A stretch of 64,000 bases of DNA. Origin: Sphagnum compactum (taxonomy: Eukaryota > Bryophyta > Sphagnopsida > Sphagnales). Below are positions 58,380 through 64,000 of the stretch, one piece after another. The translations under genes were made by a program, and so were the position numbers. Position 1 is the first letter of the stretch. Every line of letters starts with the position of its first letter. The notes beneath the pieces are model-generated. The model was not told the origin of the DNA and searched no databases. It was given only the letters and a program-made list of their open reading frames with translations. The stretch is from positions 9,004,762 to 9,068,761 of the forward strand of contig OZ234503.1 of the NCBI GenBank assembly GCA_965153455.1, given 5' to 3'.

Positions 58380-59640
58380 TGTCTTTTCAAAAATAAATTT
58401 AATCTTCGTGTCTTTCCAATTTCATTACAAATGTAAATATGTGTTATTTTATTTGAATACGTTGAGATTATTTCTAGAAATTAACCTTTTTTTTTTCTTT
58501 GAGATTAAGCTAATTTCCAATAAATTTTTTTCCCTTAAATAACCTAATTCAAGGATTTAATCCCCACTTGCTTAAATGATTTAATGTTTATCCACCCTAT
58601 TTGCTTTCAAAATTTCAATGATTTAAAAATAGAGGTGACTGATTAAATCTCCCTTTGGATGATAATTGGACAATTTGGATTTATTTTTTGATTTATTTGT
58701 TTGATGTTCAAAAATTGAAGCAAGAAAGTAATTTTTAATGTTGATGAAAAAACAAATACTTAAATGCAACTTTTTATTTTCCCATATTGTTGTATGCATG
58801 TATCTATACACATGTAAATTTATATTCATTTCCATTGTGAAATGTTATGTTTAGAAAGTGTTTGTTTTGTTGATTTATTGATGCAAAGATGTGATGCAAA
58901 GGTTTAAAAATTTGAAAATATACGTATCGAAATGGAATTTTGGGTGTTTGCAAGATATCGTGGCTAAATTAATCATCTTCAAAAGTGCAAGGTATGAAAT
59001 CATTGGGAATAAGATTTTTGATTATTTTCAAATTCTTTCTATTTGTGACCTTCAAAAGCATGATATATGTGAGGCTAGGCTGCAATTTTTTTTTAAAATA
59101 TCGATAAGAACTTTTGAACTAATTGTTACTTTTGAACTAATTGTATAATTTTTCATGGTGAAATATTATAAGGTTATAATTTTTCATGGTGAAATATTTT
59201 GAGTTTCCATAACTCTTCTTTTGCCTTAAGATACTTTTTATTGAAAATGGCAAGGCCATAGTGTGACACACCCCTTGTTATGAGCAGCTTTACGTCAAGC
59301 CAAACAAATGGGTGCAAATGGTGGGCCCAAAAATGAATTGAATTGTGCCACCTTGGAGGCCTAGCTTAAGGGTAATAAAAAAAAGAACTATCTATTTTGA
59401 TTACTAGCTTCAACAAATAAAACAATGTGAAATTATGGAAGGTGAAATCCATCCATTTTGAGCCAATTTGACAAAAAAGGTCTAAAATTCAAAGTGATTC
59501 AATGTCATATAAGCCAAGTTTTAAAAAGTCCATTTTAAAAATTAGGCAACATATATATTTATATATAGCGCAAAGCTTTTCAAAAGATGCAAACATCATC
59601 CATTCTAAATTTGCCGTGTTGTCAATGATATTGAGTAGCA
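58380..59640. other. AT-rich intergenic DNA
   Basis: No gene or repeat family is recognised. TAATTTTTCATGGTGAAATATT occurs twice (around 59143 and 59175). Confidence 0.45.
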
Positions 59641-59659
59641 CCCAACATCCACCCACTTA

Positions 59660-59940
59660 GGGACCCACATTTAAAATCACATGATAGAGAAGGTTTCTCC
59701 CACTCTTATGGACCCAAATTTTAAATCACATGAGAGAAGAGATTTCTCTCATTCTTATGGACCCACATTTTAGATCACATGGTACAAGAGGTTTCTCCTT
59801 TCTCCCATCCTTATGGACCCACATTCTAAATCACATGATAGAGTAAGTTATTCCCATCGTCCTTTTGGAACTCACTTTCTAATTCACACAACATTCCAAA
59901 TCACATAAGAGATGGTTACTAACCTTATGGACCCCATTTC
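59660..59940. repeat. ~50-bp tandem repeat, about five degenerate units
   Basis: Units follow the pattern TTATGGACCCACATT-TAAATCACATGA-AGA-GTTTCTCCCA. The first three are well conserved and the last two are degraded. Confidence 0.8.
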
Positions 59941-60064
59941 AATTGTGTTATTTCTCATTTCAATTGTGGTAAAAAATACAACATGTATTTGTCGATTGCT
60001 TAATTAATTAATTTTGAAAATTTCATTTCCACAAATAAAATAATCTTGAAGATTCAATATTTGG

Positions 60065-60975
60065 CTTGATAAAAATTCTAGTGACAAAGTTTCATTGGAA
60101 TTGGTTTATGTAGGATGGGTATTTTGGTGATTGTCACTGTGACAATTCCAAAGTCATTTTCGAATTGTAATTTGTCATAGATTAAATTTCATTTTATAAT
60201 TGTTTCTTGTTGTGTATCTTGCATTCTTTCAATGTTTTTATTTGTTTGTATTTTGTGGTTTTTCTTACACCCTTTCAATGTTTTTTTTTCTTTTGTTTAT
60301 TTGTAGTTTGTTTTGAACTTGTCTAATGAATCGGATTTTCATTGACATTTTACCTACCAAATCAAGAATGAAAAGATATAGTTAAAGGAACAAAATGACA
60401 TATAGTGAAATTTATAAAATTTTATCTTGTGAAAAGACAAAATCGATTACAACAAAATTATTATGTCCACAAAAAATAATTTAATCATTGTCACTTGTAA
60501 TGTGAAGGAGTACAAAATTCAAATTTTATTTGAACATTTTGACATTGCTGAAAATAATTTTAGTGATGATGTTTCATTGGAACTGGTTTATGTAGGATGG
60601 GATTTTGATAATCGTTTCTATGATAATTCTAGAATCATTCCAGATTATAATTGGTTATAAATCAAATTCCATTTTAAATTTTTATTTGTTTTTTTTGTAT
60701 GTTTGTATTTTGTTGTTTGTCTTGCACCTTTTGATGTTTTGGTTTGTTTGTATCTTATTGTGAACTTGTTTAATGAATCAGACTTTCATTAGCATTTTGC
60801 TTAGCAAATAAAAATTGTAAAAACATATCAATGGAATAAAAAACATATAGTGAAATTTACAAATTTTCATCTTTTGAAAAGACAAAATTGATTACTACAA
60901 CAAAACTATTTTGCCCACATGAAATAATTTAATCATCGTCATTGATAGTGTGAAGTAATGCAAAGCTCAAATAAT
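60065..60975. repeat. Diverged tandem duplication of a ~450-485-bp segment
   Basis: The two halves share in order TTTCATTGGAA-TGGTTTATGTAGGATGGG, GAACTTGT-TAATGAATC, CATATAGTGAAATTTA, TTGTGAAAAGACAAAAT-GATTAC and ATAATTTAATCAT. Offsets between matching words are about 447-485 bp. The open frame 60463-60660 falls in the copy junction and is probably not a gene. Confidence 0.75.
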
Positions 60976-60999
60976 AATTAAGTAGTAGGGTAATTCCTT

Positions 61000-61560
61000 T
61001 TTCTTTTGTTCCATTTTAAATCTTTCTTGTTGTGTTCACTTTGCAATAAGATGTTTCATCTCGGGAGCCTGGGTACCATTGAATGAATACTTGTTGTTCT
61101 TTCTATTAATTAGTTGGGAAGGGGAAGGAGGAGGTGCACTCAAAGAAAAAAATAAAATAAAAATTATTGGCATATATAATTGTTATTTTTGTTGAGAAAC
61201 ATTTGCACACTCCCCAATCAACAACATACAACATAAAAAATTCACCCAAAAATTTCACCCACCCACAACCTTAGTTTTGAAGTATATATTCAAAATTTCA
61301 AATTTTGTGACATATATTATTTTGTCACAAATAAATTTCATATGTTTAAGTTTTTCAATGTTTGTTGAATTTTACAAAATAATTTATAAGGGCGATTCCC
61401 TTTGGGCGACCTTTATAATAGGTTATAAGAGTTTTCAACTTTGGGCAAAACAAATGGGATAAAAGTGTGATCCTATTGTGAACATCTTGGGGGAACACAT
61501 TGAGAACTTGGGGAACATATGTGAAACATGACTAAGAACTATTGAGAACAATTTTCTTCA
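61000..61560. other. Intergenic, no gene seen
   Basis: AT-rich sequence before the ALDH7 upstream region with no recognisable feature. Confidence 0.4.
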
Positions 61561-61569
61561 CACCTACAC

Positions 61570-61668
61570 ACAAAAAGCCTATTCAACACCCGCTGAATGG
61601 AACCGGCGGTTATTAACACAATGAAATATCCGCGCACCACTGGGTTTTCTTTTTGGTCTGCATTTTTT

Positions 61669-61699
<31 letters not shown>

Positions 61700-62408
61700 T
61701 GTGTGTTTTCGTTTGTTTCTTGTCGTCGTCGTTTCTTTCCTTTGTTCTTCTTCGTCGAGTCGCTCGCTTTGCACAAATCCGACCGGCGACCGCGCGTACC
61801 AAACCGAGGCAGGCTCGCACGAGAAATCCACGACCGAATCGGCACGAAATCGGACCAGGTAAAAGACTCGATCACGAGACAAAAAACATTCATTATTATG
61901 CTTTCTTTTCCTGAGCGAAATTTGAAGTTTTGTTTTGTGTTTTCTTGTTTGCTTTGCTTGCTATTCAATTTCTAGGATAATTTGTCTTTTGTTTTCGATC
62001 GCTCGCACGGCAAACAAACAAACAAACAAACAAACAAACAAACAAGCCTCCAGTGACAGACAGATTCGTACTACTGTCTGGAGCAAGCAGCGGTGAGTAC
62101 CTATCTATCAACAGATCTGTTGGATGTTCGGCTCTCGGAAGTGAGAAGAAATTATATTGTTGTTTTCCTACTTTTGTGTGTGTGTGTGTGTGTTTGTTGT
62201 GTCCTCCCAGGGTGTGTTTCTCGAAATTGCCTTCAGATAATAATAGGAAGTTCCTTTCAGGTCTCTTTGCATGCTCTGTGTCTTTTGAGGGGATTGATTG
62301 TCACACAATTGGAACGTTGCACAAGGTCGATTGGAAAAAGCCGGAATTTGAGTGATGTAAAACGGGTGCTTTGGAGTGGCACAGGTACAGTACATAAAAA
62401 AAAAAGCC
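61570..62408 (+). promoter_or_regulatory. ALDH7 upstream region and leader
   Basis: GC content rises near 61730-61870. Candidate leader splice sites include CCAG|GTAAAA at about 61858-61863 and GGTGAGTA near 62092. Acceptor candidates include TTTCAG near 62260. The region has a 29-G run (61671-61699), a (CAAA)n repeat (62010-62045) and a (TG)n repeat (62175-62193). Long proline-rich frames on the minus strand are translations of the poly-G. Confidence 0.5.
61671..61699. repeat. Poly-G run of 29
   Basis: An uninterrupted G homopolymer preceded by eight T. The true length may differ because such runs are hard to sequence; a G-quadruplex is possible. Confidence 0.8.
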
Positions 62409-63976
62409 ATGGGAGTGGGATTTGAGAGAGAGGACTATCAGTTTCTGAAGGAGTTAGGGTTGGCACCGCACAATTTAGGATGTTTCAGTGGTGGTATCTG
62501 GAAGGCCAATGGTCCCATCATCACATCGGTGAACCCTTCTGACAACAAGGTGCTCATTCAAGCCACTGTGATAATTCCTTGTGTTTTGTGATGATGATTG
62601 AATTGGACATACTGAAAGGAAAATCCTCCTCTGATGCCCTCTGAAAGGGGCTATGCTGCAAGGATCAGAATGTAGAGAAGAGCATTCCCAGGGTACTACT
62701 TTGAGATGGAGAAGGGGAAGGACAAAATGTGAAGGAAAACCTTTCCTTTTGTTTTAACTCTTTTGGTCTTTGTGCACTTTCACTGATGACATGAATCAGC
62801 AAAAGACTATATAGCACTGAAGCTATCAGTTGTAGGTAGCCCTGTGTCACTGGTGGCATGGTGAACTTCTTGCTAGTACATACTCAGGCAAAAGATTGAC
62901 AAGTTGTGAGGATTGATGATGTGGTCATCTATATGTGAGAGGAAATTCATGTTGTTTTCAATTGCACCTTGTGATGGAATCTGTTGTTGTACATTGATCT
63001 CTTGTATGTGGGGTGTAGGCAATTGCAACAGTAACAGAAGCCTCACTTCAAGACTATGAAGAAAGCCTGAACGCTTGTGTGTCTGCCAGAAAAATGTGGA
63101 TGCTGGTGTGTTGCTGTCTTTCACTTTTGCCCAAAGGCATGCTTGCTCTTCAGACCAAAATTTGCATGTTGACCAGCCTGTCATTTGGCTGAAATCAACT
63201 GGGTTTTCACATGAATGCATTGGTTTGGGCAAGACAAAGGTTGGGCAGCTGGGGTGCTAGCAGATTTCTTGAGTATGTTGGACTATGTCAATAGTTAGAT
63301 AGGTCTCATGCATAGAGTTCATAAATGCAGTGATATGCTTGTGAGAAAAACCCAGATGCACATGGAGGTACAATGTGTGACATGCATAAAAGGTTCTGAG
63401 GGACTCAAGTGTAAAATGGCTAGTTTAGTATGTTTCTTTGGTGATTGCAAGAGGGTCTCATTCAACATAACCAGAGGTATTTAACATGTTCCATATTAAG
63501 AGTTACATGTAGGAATTCTGTTGTTTGGAGTTTTGGAGGGATATAGGTCAAGGTCTTGAGGGGTGCAGCGCATTTTTGGAAATTGTAAACATTGAATCTA
63601 ATGTGTCAGAATTTGTGTGCAGACTCCAGCACCAAAAAGGGGTGAAATAGTGCGCCAAATTGGAGATGCTCTGCGGGCAAAGCTGTCACTTTTGGGGAGA
63701 CTCCTCTCTTTGGAAATGGGAAAGATTCTGGCTGAGGGCATTGGGGAAGTGCAGGTTGTGATTCTTTTCCCTCCAGATAATGGTGTCTGATGCCACCATT
63801 GGGTGCCTATGTTCTTGTTTCCTTCATCCACATCTCAGCATTATACTTGAAATCTTTGTAGGAGATGTCTCCCGCTGACACACATGTTGTTTATGAGTGA
63901 CAGGAAGTCATTGACATGTGTGACTATGCAGTTGGTTTGAGCCGACAGCTTAATGGTTCCATTTTGCCTTCTGAAC
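62409..63976 (+). CDS. ALDH7B4: Aldehyde dehydrogenase family 7 (antiquitin), 5' part
   Basis: Four exons (62409-62549, 63019-63105, 63623-63754, 63904-63976) encode the first 144 residues. The fourth ends on a GAAC|GTAAGC donor, so the gene runs past the window. ALDH7 oxidises alpha-aminoadipic semialdehyde and stress aldehydes with NAD+, and plant members are stress-inducible. [52 protein letters not shown] and [16 protein letters not shown] match the N-terminal half, followed by [22 protein letters not shown]. The catalytic Cys and Glu lie beyond the window. The start at GCCATGG has a strong context and no targeting peptide, pointing to the cytosol. All exon phases fit. Confidence 0.93.
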
Positions 63977-64000
63977 GTAAGCAAAAATTCACATTGCTAC

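Noticed and set aside
61539-61968. Proline-rich minus-strand frames and glycine-rich plus-strand frames near ALDH7
   Set aside because: The proline and glycine runs come from the 29-G homopolymer, and the frames overlap on both strands.
62376-62408. Eleven-residue N-terminal extension of ALDH7
   Set aside because: It would need a GTG start, whereas ATG 62409 has a strong GCCATGG context and fits the family start.

Overview
This is nuclear DNA of a land plant. It is AT-rich and gene-poor: five recognisable spliced protein genes in 64 kb, all with GT-AG introns, set among decayed transposons, MITE-like hairpins, mini-satellites and microsatellites. The gene set (plant SPPL1, a plant-type SpoU methyltransferase, dephospho-CoA kinase with a C-terminal hydrophobic tail, ALDH7) and the telobox promoters (AAACCCTAA) are plant features. 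The retroelement types and an animal/fungal-type branched-chain aminotransferase lead me to suspect a seed-free plant (fern, lycophyte or moss), but the species cannot be fixed from sequence alone.

Layout. 1-2.5 kb: a GC-richer, partly duplicated promoter-like segment and a possible small unknown gene (1847-2311). 3.3-4.2 kb: a truncated LINE reverse transcriptase on the minus strand. 6.5-12.5 kb: a decayed second reverse transcriptase on the minus strand, split by a CACTA-type transposon (8686-11281). That transposon carries inverted arms, tRNA-like pol III boxes and a TTTARCCATT satellite. 14.3-14.8 kb: the 3' end of another LINE. 15.7-17.7 kb: SPPL1 (+). 17.7-27.3 kb: mostly featureless AT-rich DNA with a hAT-like transposase relic at 21.4-22.5 kb. 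27.3-29.5 kb: mini-satellites, an AACCGGTT cluster and a nine-copy CCAAT-box array. 29.5-34 kb: a long leader with a possible spliced upstream ORF, then the branched-chain aminotransferase (+). 34-48 kb: intergenic DNA with a 2-kb higher-order TTTAGCCAT array, a second CACTA-type terminus and a decayed coiled-coil ORF. 48.3-50.7 kb: SpoU methyltransferase (-). 52.9-53.4 kb: pogo-type transposase relic (-). 56.3-58.2 kb: dephospho-CoA kinase (-). 59.6-61 kb: tandem repeats. 62.4-64 kb: first four exons of ALDH7 (+), cut by the window end.

The five genes are independent housekeeping or metabolic genes. Two share a theme: the aminotransferase acts in branched-chain amino acid metabolism, and ALDH7 is typically involved in lysine-derived semialdehyde and stress aldehyde oxidation. 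Nothing suggests an operon-like cluster. The most unusual material is regulatory and repetitive: the CCAAT array, the CACTA element with pol III-like arms, and the shared TTTAGCCAT satellites.
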